From: G963708235 sp963708235
GTDB taxonomy: Bacteria; Actinomycetota; Acidimicrobiia; Spongiisociales; UBA5794
DNA: 64,000 bases
Direction of reading: 5' to 3'
Assembly: GCA_963708235.1 (NCBI GenBank)
Contig: OY970200.1
Coordinates: 1,798,001-1,862,000 of the forward strand
Under the pieces are notes generated by a model. That model did no database searches. It was not told the origin of the DNA and was given only the letters and a program-made list of their open reading frames with translations. How positions within the stretch are numbered: the stretch's first letter is position 1; every line of letters begins with the position of its first letter. This document shows positions 53,067-61,771 of this stretch, piece by piece. Position numbers and translations under genes: made by a program.

Positions 53067-54613
53067 TCGGCGCCTCCCGAACCGCCATGGCCAAGCGCGG
53101 CCAACTCGTCGGCGGCCACCAGACGGTCGTCGAATGGAGACACCACTCCGGCAACCTCCTGGCCGGTCTCGTGTCCCTTCCCGAGCAACATCACCACGTC
53201 CCCGGGCTTGGCCTCCGCCAGGGCGCGGCGAATGGCGAGACGACGATCTACTTCAACTACAACTTGATGGTTGAGACGTTCCGACGCACCGAGCGCCCCA
53301 GCCGCCACCGCCTCGACGATCGCCGCCGGTTCTTCCGAGCGGGGATTGTCGCTGGTGACCACGGCGACATCCGCCTGCGCCAGCGCCTCCCCCATCAGGG
53401 GACGTTTCGTGCGGTCCCGGTCGCCACCGGCTCCGCCCAGTGCAATCAGTCTCGCCGGGGGTTCGGGTCGCAACGCCGCAATGGTCCGGGCCATCGCTTC
53501 GGGGGTGTGGGCATAGTCGACGACCACGGTGAACGGTTGCCCGACGTCGACCGGCTCCAGTCGACCGGAAAGCGTGGGGAGGGCGGCGAGTCCGGCGGCG
53601 ATCTCGTCCGGGGACACCCCGACCATCGCCGCACAGCCCCAGGCAACCAGTGCGTTGGCGACGTTGAACCATGCGCCGATCGGCATCTCGATGTGGTGTC
53701 GACCTTCGACGCCGGAAAGGTTCGTCTCGACATCGAAGCGCGCCCCCTCCGGGCTCAAGTCGAGGTTGAGACCAGTGACGTCCGCATCCTGGAAACCGGC
53801 GGTCACCAGCGGGATCTCCATGGTTGCGGCAAGTTCCGCCCCTCGCCGGTCGTCGGTGAAGACCACCGCCCGGTCGGTGCGATCAGGCTGGAACAGCAGC
53901 CGCTTGGCGGCGAAGTACCGATCCATGTCGATATGGAAGTCGAGGTGGTCCTGGGACAGGTTGGTGAAGGCGCCGATGGCGAAGTGGACTCCGTCGATTC
54001 GTCCGTAGGTGAGCGAGTGGGAGGAAACCTCCATCGCCACCATCTCCATCCCGGCGTTGCGCATCGCCGCCAGAAGTCGTTGCAGGTCGGTTGCCTCCGG
54101 GGTGGTGTGTCCCACCGGCACCACCTCGCCGGCGATCCGGGCGCCGAGCGTTCCGATGACTCCACAGCGGCGTCCGGCGGCGGCTGCGATCGATTCGACC
54201 ATGTGGGTGACGGTCGTCTTCCCATTGGTCCCGGTCACCCCGATCACCGTCATCGAACTCGAGGGGTGTCCGTGAACCTCGGCTGCCAGCAGTCCCATCA
54301 ACGGTCGGGTACTCTCGACAATGAGTTGAGGGATATCGATCTGAACCTGATGTTCGACGATGAGGGCGACGGCGCCACGGCTGATCGCCGCAGCGATGAA
54401 GTCGTGGCCATCGGAAGCCGCACCCTTCACCGCCACGAAGGCACTGCCCGGCTCGATGCGCCGCGAATCGTGGTGGAGGTCGGTGACGGGGACCAGCGGA
54501 TCACCGATCAGGGTCACCTCCTGGTGGGGGGCGACGATCTCAGCCAGCCGACCGATGGTGACGTCTTCCGGGTCACGGGCCCGTGCAGACTGGGCGTCAT
54601 CGGGCGGGCGCAT
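53063..54613 (-). CDS. murE: UDP-MurNAc-dipeptide meso-diaminopimelate ligase
   Basis: Adds the third residue of the stem peptide, 516 residues. GVTGTNGKTTVTHMVESIA is the P-loop. The amino-acid selectivity motif is DNPR (VVTSDNPRSEEP), which marks meso-diaminopimelate rather than lysine, so the wall should be mDAP type. The start at ATG 54613 is five bases after the ftsI stop. Confidence 0.97.
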   Translation of the reverse strand: MRPPDDAQSARARDPEDVTIGRLAEIVAPHQEVTLIGDPLVPVTDLHHDSRRIEPGSAFVAVKGAASDGHDFIAAAISRGAVALIVEHQVQIDIPQLIVESTRPLMGLLAAEVHGHPSSSMTVIGVTGTNGKTTVTHMVESIAAAAGRRCGVIGTLGARIAGEVVPVGHTTPEATDLQRLLAAMRNAGMEMVAMEVSSHSLTYGRIDGVHFAIGAFTNLSQDHLDFHIDMDRYFAAKRLLFQPDRTDRAVVFTDDRRGAELAATMEIPLVTAGFQDADVTGLNLDLSPEGARFDVETNLSGVEGRHHIEMPIGAWFNVANALVAWGCAAMVGVSPDEIAAGLAALPTLSGRLEPVDVGQPFTVVVDYAHTPEAMARTIAALRPEPPARLIALGGAGGDRDRTKRPLMGEALAQADVAVVTSDNPRSEEPAAIVEAVAAGALGASERLNHQVVVEVDRRLAIRRALAEAKPGDVVMLLGKGHETGQEVAGVVSPFDDRLVAADELAALGHGGSGGAE

Positions 54614-54618
54614 CGGGC

Positions 54619-56359
54619 TCACCGGCGATTGGGGGCGACGCCGAGCTGGTGCAGGGCGGCCTGTGCAACCTCGGCGAAGACCGGTGCGGCGGACACTCCC
54701 CCGAATTCCAGTTCGTGGACCGTGCCGTCCTCGCCGACCAGCTCGCCGTTGGGCGAATCGAGCACGACGGCGATCACGATCTCGGGGCGATCGATGGGAG
54801 CGATCCCGATGAAGCTGGAGATGCGGTCGGTCTCGGAGTACCCCACCCCTGGGATCAGCTTCTTCGTCGTTCCGGTCTTGCCGCCGACGGTGTAGCCCGG
54901 AACGGCTGCCCTGAAGCCGGTTCCGCTGTCGACGACCCCGGCCAACAGGTGGCGCATCAGTCGGGCCGTCGCCGGGGACACCACGGTCCGTTCGACCCGC
55001 TCCGGTGTCGACGATTCGCCGGAGCCGTCGATGACCTCGCTGACGATGCTCGGCTGGACCCAGACGCCGTCGTTGGCGATGGTGGCGAACACCGTCGCCA
55101 TCTGTAGCGGTGTCACATCCACCCGGTACCCGATCGACGTCGACGGCCCACATGTGGTCTCGCACCACTCGGCGAGTGGATGCAACCGACCCGAGGCCTC
55201 GGCCGGCAGGCCGATCGATGTGGACTCGCCGATCCCGAACCGTGCCAGATATTCGTGGTGGCGGGCGTTTCCGAGCATACGTTGGATGGTGATGGTGCCG
55301 ATGTTGGACGATCCGGCCACGATCTGCGACACGGTCATCCGGGTCGGCGTGGTCCGACCCTCGTCGGTGTAGGTGGTGTCGTGGATCTTGAGCTTCTGCG
55401 GGAAGATCGAGCGAGGACACCGGACCGAGCAGCTCCTCTTCGATGGCTGCCGCCAGGGTGACCACCTTGAGGGTCGATCCCGGTTCGTAGACATCGGACA
55501 CCGCCCGGTTGCGGTACATCTCGGGTGCGGTGTCGGTTCGGTCGTTGGGATCGAAACCGGGCGCATTCGCCATGGCGAGCACCTCGCCGCTGTCGATATC
55601 GAGGATGACCACCGTCCCCGCCGCCGCCCCGGTGTCTTCGAGGGCACGGGACAATGCGGTCTCGGCGGCGAACTGCACATCCCGATCGATGGTGAGCACG
55701 ATGTCTGATCCGGGCACGGCCGGATCGATGAGGAAGTCGCCCTGTGGGATCGGGGTCCCGTAGCGGTCACGCTCGACGATCTGGGTGCCGGGCACACCGG
55801 TCAGCGCCTCGTCGTAGGACCGTTCCAGACCTTCGAGACCGCTCAGGTCGTCGCTGCGGACAAATCCGATCACCTGCGCGGCCAGCGGTCCCGCCGGATA
55901 GGTGCGCTTCGATTCCGGTGTGAAGAAGATGCCGGAGATCTCGGCCTCCTCCACCGCCGCTCTCACCCGATCGGCGATATCGCGGTCCACGGTCCGGGCG
56001 ACATAGGCGAACTTGGCGTCGCCGATCAGGCGGCCCCTGAGCCCGGTCTCGTCGACCCCGACCATGGGGGCGATCAGTGCGGCGACCCCGGCGGGGTCCT
56101 CCACCACGCTGGGGTTGGCGGTGATGGTCACGGCGCTCACCGTCACCGCAAGCTCGACACCCTCGCGGTCGTAGATGGTGCCGCGCACCGCCGGCAACGC
56201 CTCGTGGCGGACCCGCTGGTCGAATCCTTCCGAGGCATGTTCGGCTGCTTCGACCGCCTGCACCTGGAAGAGCCGGTATCCGAGACCCGCCCACGCCATC
56301 ACCAGCACGGCACCGATCACGACCACCCGCAGGTCCGGTCGGTTGCGCCTGCGCTTCAT
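54619..56359 (-). CDS. ftsI: FtsI/PBP3 septal transpeptidase, one frameshift
   Basis: Class B penicillin-binding protein for septal cross-linking. From ATG 56359: a short cytosolic segment, a membrane helix, the PBP dimer domain (RGTIYDREGVELAVTVSAVT), then the transpeptidase with S-x-x-K in YEPGSTLKVV. The frame breaks near 55398-55425 and resumes one base later with QKLKIHDTTYTDEG, SSNIGT (the SxN motif) and GGKTGTTKK (the KTG motif). The total of 1741 nt equals 579 codons plus stop and one surplus base. GGAGAGGGG precedes the ATG. Confidence 0.92.
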
Positions 56360-56438
56360 GGTGTCCCCCTCTCCACCGGGCGCGACCGGACGGCACCGGG
56401 TCGGGATCCCGCCGGAGCCGCCTCCCACATGGGATCGG

Positions 56439-56858
56439 TCATGGCTGAGATGCTCGGGGTTGAGCGGACAGCAACGACTTGAGTTGCGCCCACCGCTGTT
56501 CCGGCCCGGGCTCCTCGACCGCCGCCCGCTCAACGGCGAGGACCGCCAGCTGGCGGGGATAGACGAGACCGAGATCGGCCGCCGCCTCGGCGATACGACG
56601 CGGATCCCGCAGCTCGGCGACCTCGACCCGCAGGTCGGAGTGGCGGACCTGTTCGGCGGCGATCTCGTCCTCGATCCGATCGAGCACGAAGGCCGACTGG
56701 TCGAGCGACGTCCGACTGTAGGTGAGCCCGAAGAACGCACCGACCACGATGATGACGAACAACGCCCACGATCGCAGACGCCTCGGATTGGCGGTGGAGC
56801 GCACCCGGGGGTGCGGCACGACGCCGGTACGGGGGATGGGGAACTGGTGAGTGGTCAT
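56439..56858 (-). CDS. ftsL: FtsL-like septum protein
   Basis: A 139-residue bitopic protein: a basic N-terminus, one membrane helix (about 30-48, SWALFVIIVVGAFFGL), then a coiled coil (SAFVLDRIEDEIAAEQVRHS) with the conserved RIAEAAADLGLVYP. Its position between rsmH and ftsI is that of ftsL. Sequence conservation in this family is low, so the call rests on topology and place. Confidence 0.85.
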   Translation of the reverse strand: MTTHQFPIPRTGVVPHPRVRSTANPRRLRSWALFVIIVVGAFFGLTYSRTSLDQSAFVLDRIEDEIAAEQVRHSDLRVEVAELRDPRRIAEAAADLGLVYPRQLAVLAVERAAVEEPGPEQRWAQLKSLLSAQPRASQP

Positions 56859-57826
56859 GATGTGGCCTTCTCGACGGCCCGCAGCCTGGCGCTGCGAGCA
56901 CGGGGATTTCTTGTGATCTCGTCCTGGGTGGGGCGCATCGCCTTACGGGTGAGCCGTCGCAGTTCGGCGGAGGATCCACACACGCACACCGGCAGACCCG
57001 GTGGGCAGGTGCACTCGGTGGCGCCGGAGACAAACCGACGCTTGACGATGCGATCCTCGAGCGAGTGATAGGAGATCACCACAACGCGCCCTCCTGGGAC
57101 GACGGCGGCGAGAGCGGCGTCGAGTCCGTCGGCCACCGCCGTGAGTTCCTCGTTGACGGCGATCCGGATGGCCTGGAAGACCCTCCGGGCCGGATGGCCC
57201 TGGCGGCGCGCCGCAGCCGGGACCGCACCTGCGATGACGTCGGCGAGTTGGCTGGTGTCGACCAACGGGCGCTCCGCCACGATGCGTGCGGCGATGTTCC
57301 GTGCGTAACGTTCCTCGCCGTAGCGCCGGAAGATGCCGGCAAGGTCGGCGGCATCCCATCCGTTGACGATGTCGGCGGCGGTATAGCGGGCGTCTGGTCC
57401 CATTCGCATGTCGAGCGGACCTTCCCGGTGAAACGAGAACCCGCGACCGGGCCGATCCAGTTGGTGGGATGAGACGCCCAGGTCGAACAACACGCCAACC
57501 AGGTCACCGCGGTACGCACTGCGAGAAGGTTCATCGATCCATCCCCGGATCACCGGGTCGGCCAGAACCTCCGCCAGGTCGCCGAAGTTGGCGGTGGCGA
57601 GTCGGAACCGGGGATCGTCCGGGGCCTGTCGCATCGCGTCGGGGTCCCGGTCGATGCCGAGGACCCTGACTTCGGGGAACGCCTCCAGGATGGCCGAGGT
57701 GTGGCCTCCCCCACCGAAGGTTGCGTCGACGATCACCCCGGGGTCCAGCCCCCGGAACATCTCGACCACCTCGGTCTCGAGGACGGGGATGTGGTAGCCC
57801 CCGTCCGGTGAACTCGTCCGAGCCAT
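56855..57826 (-). CDS. rsmH: 16S rRNA m4C1402 methyltransferase
   Basis: SAM-dependent methylase, 323 residues. SAM binding is at VIVDATFGGGGHTSAILE. FDLGVSSHQLDRPGRGFSF and PLDMRMG are the RsmH signatures, and VISYHSLEDRIVKRRF is near the C-terminus with a Cys-rich CTCPPGLPVCVCG. ATG 57826 follows GGGGGG. It overlaps ftsL by 4 bp. Confidence 0.97.
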   Translation of the reverse strand: MARTSSPDGGYHIPVLETEVVEMFRGLDPGVIVDATFGGGGHTSAILEAFPEVRVLGIDRDPDAMRQAPDDPRFRLATANFGDLAEVLADPVIRGWIDEPSRSAYRGDLVGVLFDLGVSSHQLDRPGRGFSFHREGPLDMRMGPDARYTAADIVNGWDAADLAGIFRRYGEERYARNIAARIVAERPLVDTSQLADVIAGAVPAAARRQGHPARRVFQAIRIAVNEELTAVADGLDAALAAVVPGGRVVVISYHSLEDRIVKRRFVSGATECTCPPGLPVCVCGSSAELRRLTRKAMRPTQDEITRNPRARSARLRAVEKATS

Positions 57827-57964
57827 GGTCAGCCCCCCGGAGCGCTGGCGCCAACCTGGAAGCGGGCGGAGTATGGGGCCTCCCAATTGACATCCGGGAG
57901 GCTGACCATGGGCCGGACGAAACAGTGAACGAAACGGTCAGGAGTCGAGCGGTGGGTGCGGTCA

Positions 57965-58402
57965 TCAGATGTCCCCGTCGGCGATGAGCGCCTCTTCGAT
58001 GGCGCTGTAGTACTCATCGGCTTCTGCGGCTTCCGCCGACCATGCCTCGGTAGACCAGATCTCGATGCGATCGAGCGCACCGACGACCACGACGTCCTTG
58101 CCGAGGTTGGCGTATTCACGGAGGCGCTCCGGGATCTGAATCCGTCCCTGGCGGTCGGGCGCCTGGTCGAGCGCCGAGGCACCGAAGGAACGGACGTACT
58201 TGCGGCCCTGTCGCACCGTGCGGGGGATGGTGCGCAGCTTGGCGACCTCCTCCTGGAACTGCTCCATGGCGAACACGTAGAGGCAGTCCTCCTGCCCCTT
58301 GGTGATGACGCACGGCTGCTCGGCGAGGACGTCGCGGAACTTCCGGGGCAGCACCAGCCGCCCCTTCTCGTCCAACGAATGTTCGTACTCACCAAGAAAC
58401 AC
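57965..58402 (-). CDS. mraZ: MraZ regulator
   Basis: SpoVT/AbrB-like DNA-binding protein that controls the dcw cluster, 145 residues. Two AbrB halves are visible: GEYEHSLDEKGRLVLPRKFR and FGASALDQAPDRQGRIQIPE. GTG 58402 gives the normal N-terminus. The binding sites lie just upstream, so it should repress its own operon. rsmH starts 138 bp further on. Confidence 0.96.
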   Translation of the reverse strand: MFLGEYEHSLDEKGRLVLPRKFRDVLAEQPCVITKGQEDCLYVFAMEQFQEEVAKLRTIPRTVRQGRKYVRSFGASALDQAPDRQGRIQIPERLREYANLGKDVVVVGALDRIEIWSTEAWSAEAAEADEYYSAIEEALIADGDI

Positions 58403-58430
58403 ACCACGCCTGCTTCCGTCACGCCCTTGT

Positions 58431-58474
58431 CTCCCACACGGACCCACTTTGCCCCATTCTCTTCCACATGTCAA
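58431..58474 (-). promoter_or_regulatory. mraZ promoter with three MraZ boxes
   Basis: On the minus strand TTGACA (58474-58469) and CAAAGT (58451-58446) are separated by 17 bp. Three TGGG boxes (plus-strand CCCA at 58453, 58443 and 58433) are spaced exactly 10 bp apart, matching the known TGGGN-N5 repeats bound by MraZ. They overlap the -10 and start region, so binding should block transcription. Confidence 0.85.
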
Positions 58475-58570
58475 CCCCAACCCCCCACCGCCCTCCCGCA
58501 CCACCCCCGCCAGCCCTCACAACCCACGTCCCGGCCCGGACCCGCGTGCGCTCTTGGCCCCCGCCGGCCG

Positions 58571-58812
58571 ACGTCCCTGTGCCCGCCCCCCGGGAGGGGA
58601 GGGCCAAGAAGGAGAACCCACACACAGTTAGAGGCACCCCCCTGGCCCGAGGCGGGAAGGGCCAAGAACGAGAACCCACACAGATAGAGGCACCCCCTGG
58701 CCCGAGGCGGGAAGGGCCAAGAACGAGAACCCACACAGATAGAGGCACCCCCTGGCCCGAGGCGGGAAGGGCCAAGAACGAGAACCCACACAGATAGAGG
58801 CACCCCCTGGCC
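58571..58812 (+). repeat. 55-bp tandem repeats
   Basis: Three near-identical 55-bp copies start at about 58626, 58681 and 58736, with a partial fourth from 58791 and a diverged one before the first. The core is GAGGCACCCCCTGGCCCGAG, then GCGGGAAGGGCCAAGAACGA and GAACCCACACAGATA. It lies upstream of the mraZ promoter and runs directly into the GC-rich element. I see no gene or CRISPR spacer. Confidence 0.9.
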
Positions 58813-59055
58813 CTCCCCGCCCCGGGGGGCGGGGTGGCTGGGGACGCTCTGCGGACCCAGACGGGGCGGGGCGCGACCTCTACGTCCGACTCGATCGCAG
58901 TGTCACCGACAGCCGCTTTCAATCGGTTCTCGGATTCTGAAGACGAGTTGCGTCCGCACGCGACATGTGGCCTTCGGGATGCAGACCTCGCGCCCCGCCC
59001 CACCTCCTCCCAGAACCTCGGAGGCACCCCGCCCCCCGGGGCGGGGAGGCCCAGA
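58809..59055 (+). repeat. dispersed GC-rich element, copy c
   Basis: Left arm GGCCCTCCCCGCCCCGGGGG, then GACGCTCTGCGGACCCAGAC and GGGGCGGGGCGCG. A ~115-bp spacer follows. The right arm has GATGCAGACCTCGCGCCCCG and CCCAGAACCTCGGAGGCACC, ending in the GCCCCCCGGGGCGGGGAGG palindrome. It is the same family as the copies at 14-17.7 kb and 32.3-32.9 kb. Confidence 0.85.
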
Positions 59056-59110
59056 AGACCGGAGGCGAAACGACCACGGGGCCGGGACGGTCGGGAGAGA
59101 ACGAAGCGGT

Positions 59111-60031
59111 CTACGCGCCGGCGGTGGCTCCGAGCCAGGCGGCGCCGCGGACGCCGGAGTCGTCGCCGTGGAGGGCGGGGACCAGGCGGGTCGACACCGT
59201 GTCGGAGAAGACGTACCGGTCCCACAGGTGGGGGACGGTGTCGTAGAGGTGGGTCAGGTTGGACACGCCGCCGCCCAGCACCACACAATCGGGATCGAGC
59301 ACGTTGATCACGGCGGCGAGCGAGCGGGCCAGGCGATCGGCGTGGCGCACCAGCGCGGCCTGCGCCGCCGTGTCCCCCGCCGCCGCCTCGGCGGCGATCC
59401 GGGCGGCGGTGACCACAACGCCGACCCGGTTCCCCCCGCCGGACTCGGCGTGGTCGCGCTCCAGGGCCGGTCCGGCGACGAACATCTCGACACATCCGAA
59501 CCGCCCGCAGAAACAGGGTGGACCGGGCAGCTCATCCGCCCGTGGCCATGGCAACGGGATGTGACCCCACTCGCCGGTGATGGCGTTGGGTCCACCCAGC
59601 AGGACGCCATCGACGACGATGCCGCCTCCGGCTCCTGTGCCCAGGATCGCACCGAACACCACCCGGTCGCCGGCACCGGCGCCGTCGCTCGCCTCGGAGA
59701 GGGCGAAGCAGTCGGCATCGTTGGCGACACACACCGGTCGACCCAGGGCAGCGGTCAGATCGACCTCGAGCGGACGCTCGTTGAGCGCAACCGCATTGGC
59801 CCCCTTGATCCGACCGGTGCGCTTGTCGATGGCTCCGGGGACACCGACGCCCACCGTCACCCCCGCACCGACCTCTCTCTCGCCTGCCCGGACCAGCCGT
59901 GCCAGTTCGGCGACGATGGCGTGATAGTCCCCCACCGGGGTCGGCACCCGGTTCCGGTGGACCACATCACCCCGGTCGTCGAGGACCACCGCGGCAATCT
60001 TGGTCCCCCCGAGATCGATCCCCATCCTCAT
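59111..60031 (-). CDS. ROK family sugar kinase
   Basis: A 306-residue kinase, probably glucokinase. GIDLGGTKIAAVVLDDRG is the phosphate-1 motif. The ROK signature covers GTGAGGGIVVDGVLLGGPNA and GEWGHIPL, followed by the zinc motif C-x-C-G-x2-G-C-x-E (CFCGRFGCVE). Glucose is the usual substrate of actinobacterial members, which would feed the phosphofructokinases in this window; other hexoses are possible. ATG 60031, with AAGGGG upstream, is preferred to ATG 60025. Confidence 0.9.
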   Translation of the reverse strand: MRMGIDLGGTKIAAVVLDDRGDVVHRNRVPTPVGDYHAIVAELARLVRAGEREVGAGVTVGVGVPGAIDKRTGRIKGANAVALNERPLEVDLTAALGRPVCVANDADCFALSEASDGAGAGDRVVFGAILGTGAGGGIVVDGVLLGGPNAITGEWGHIPLPWPRADELPGPPCFCGRFGCVEMFVAGPALERDHAESGGGNRVGVVVTAARIAAEAAAGDTAAQAALVRHADRLARSLAAVINVLDPDCVVLGGGVSNLTHLYDTVPHLWDRYVFSDTVSTRLVPALHGDDSGVRGAAWLGATAGA

Positions 60032-60105
60032 CCCGGTTGCCCCTTCATCGCCCCGCATCTTCAGCCATCACCCTCCGCCCTGCACTTCGGCCCCACGCCC
60101 CGCAC

Positions 60106-60157
60106 CCGGCACTTCGGCCCGGCACTCCGGTCCGGCACTCCGGTCCGGCACTTCGGC
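60106..60157 (+). repeat. 13-bp tandem repeat, four copies
   Basis: CCGGCACTTCGGC, CCGGCACTCCGGT twice, then CCGGCACTTCGGC. It lies in the 168-bp leader between the HNH gene and the ROK kinase. The first and last copies match each other, as do the middle two. Confidence 0.85.
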
Positions 60158-60199
60158 GACCGGGATCGGTCGCCGGCCAGGGCCACCGAGCCATGGCCG

Positions 60200-60694
60200 T
60201 CACCGCAACAGATAGGGCTCCCAGGTCGGGTCGAGACGCGTACCTGTCGCCATCACGGCCCATCCGCGATGCGGTGGGGCCATCGGCCGATGGCGGAGGG
60301 TCAAACCTGCCTGTTCCGGGGTACGCCCACCCTTCTTGCTGTTGCAGCGCCGGCATGCCGCCACCACGTTGTCCCAGGTGTGAAGTCCGCCCTGGGACCT
60401 CGGCACGACATGGTCGACGTTCTCGGCGGGACGATCGCAGTACTGACACTCGAAGTCGTCCCGTAGGAAGATGGAACGCCGATTGAGTGGGACGGAGCGG
60501 TCGAAGCGCACCCGCACGAAGCGTCGCAGCTTGATCACCGACGGCGCCGCCATCGCCAACGTCTCGGAGTGCCACACCCGGCCGTTGCTCTCGACCACAT
60601 CGGCCCGCTCGTGAAGGACGAGCACCAGCGCCCGCCGGATCGGCACCACCGATAGCGGCTCATACGTCGCGTTGAGCACCAACGCTCTCGGCAT
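60200..60694 (-). CDS. HNH endonuclease family protein
   Basis: A 164-residue protein. The zinc-type HNH domain has Cys83/Cys86, Asp94-His95 (NVDHVVPRSQGG), Asn109 (WDNVVAACRRC) and Cys114/Cys117. The N-terminal region (MPRALVLNATYEPLSVVPIR) is typical of the stand-alone actinobacterial and cyanobacterial HNH family whose role is not settled. ATG 60694 is used; upstream frame is low quality. There is no methylase or toxin partner nearby. Confidence 0.9.
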   Translation of the reverse strand: MPRALVLNATYEPLSVVPIRRALVLVLHERADVVESNGRVWHSETLAMAAPSVIKLRRFVRVRFDRSVPLNRRSIFLRDDFECQYCDRPAENVDHVVPRSQGGLHTWDNVVAACRRCNSKKGGRTPEQAGLTLRHRPMAPPHRGWAVMATGTRLDPTWEPYLLR

Positions 60695-60927
60695 GACAGG
60701 CAGCGTACCAGCCGCCCGCATCATGGCTCGTCGGGCGGGAGCCGCCGCTGCGGGCGGAATCGCCCGCACCTGAGGACAAGCGGTTGGGAGCGGACCGGCG
60801 ACCTGCGAGACTTGGACAACGGGCAACCACTACCCGGGCAGGCACGAGTGGTCGAGCGACGGATCGTCCGGTCGACTGCGGCCCTCGCCCACCCGGGGCC
60901 GTCGCCAAGGCCATGAGGAGGATCTGG

Positions 60928-61371
60928 GTGCGCATCGTCGCTTATGTCCGTGAGCAGTCCCCCGCCGACGACGCCGAGTCGTCGTTCGCCCAGGGTGAGC
61001 GGATCCGCCGTTGGGCCGGGGAGCACGGCCACCTCGTGGTGGCGGTGTGCCACGACCATCCCACACCGGAAGCCGCCGCCGATGCGGCACCCGCCCCGGG
61101 CTTCGCATCGGTCCTCGCCATCATCGACGCCGGGATCTGTGACGGCTTGGTGGTTGCCTCGTTGTCCGCCCTCGGTTCGGACCTCATCACCCAGGAGATC
61201 CGGATGTGGGAGATCCAGCGCCGTCACCGACATGTCCTGTCGACCACCGACGGGGATGCGCCGGCGATCGAGGGCCACGACGGCGATCCGGCGCGTCAGG
61301 CCTCCAGGGCCCTCCTGGAGCGACTGGAGAGCCATCGGCACTCACTGGGGTCACCCGACCCGATGTCCTGA
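60928..61371 (+). CDS. degenerate serine-recombinase-like protein
   Basis: A 147-residue protein resembling the N-terminal resolvase fold only: VRIVAYVREQ, FAQGERIRRWAGEHGH and GLVVASLSALGSD. The catalytic serine position (Y-x-R-x-S) holds Gln10 with a Ser next to it, and the L-D-R-L-G-R arginines are replaced by L-S-A-L-G-S. The DNA-binding C-terminus is absent. It is probably not a recombinase any more. GTG 60928 has AGGAGG seven bases upstream, which decides the start over ATG 60913. Confidence 0.7.
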   Translation: MRIVAYVREQSPADDAESSFAQGERIRRWAGEHGHLVVAVCHDHPTPEAAADAAPAPGFASVLAIIDAGICDGLVVASLSALGSDLITQEIRMWEIQRRHRHVLSTTDGDAPAIEGHDGDPARQASRALLERLESHRHSLGSPDPMS

Positions 61372-61433
61372 CCGGCGGGTCCGACCATGTGGGTCGGCGC
61401 CCGGTGGTGTGGGATGCGGGTCACCTGTGGCGG

Positions 61434-61679
61434 TCAGCGCTGACGCCGACACCATTCGAGGTAGGCGATCACGTCGTGGCGACGCACCGCCGCAGCCGCA
61501 TCACCGTAGGCGGTGGCCACCCGCCACCGCAGATAGGCGGGGTCCGGGAGCGGCAGGAACGGGGGACGTCGCCACCACCGTCTCCGAGCCAGGTGGGGCA
61601 CGGTACGCAGCACCTCTCCCCACAGCCGCGGACGGCGCAGCACCTCGATGAACAGCACCCAGATCAGACGGTTTCGCAT
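61434..61679 (-). CDS. small basic protein of unknown function
   Basis: An 81-residue protein from ATG 61679. The N-terminal helix (MRNRLIWVLFIEVLRRPRLW) is amphipathic or membrane-touching. Then comes an Arg/Trp-rich stretch (HLARRRWWRRPPFLPLPDP) and a helical end with two Tyr-rich turns (YLRWRVATAYGD, VIAYLEWCRR). It resembles small actinobacterial proteins found next to moxR operons, but I cannot name the family. It is divergent from moxR. Confidence 0.65.
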   Translation of the reverse strand: MRNRLIWVLFIEVLRRPRLWGEVLRTVPHLARRRWWRRPPFLPLPDPAYLRWRVATAYGDAAAAVRRHDVIAYLEWCRRQR

Positions 61680-61771
61680 CGGGTCATTCTGGTCGATGCC
61701 GAACTTCCCGACGACTACCCCTTGGGGCTTGATAATCTCGGGGCGTCCGCCAATCACGAGGAGCACGGTCT

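Noticed and set aside
58571..58812. CRISPR array
   Set aside because: The 55-bp repeats are contiguous with no unique spacers and no cas genes nearby.
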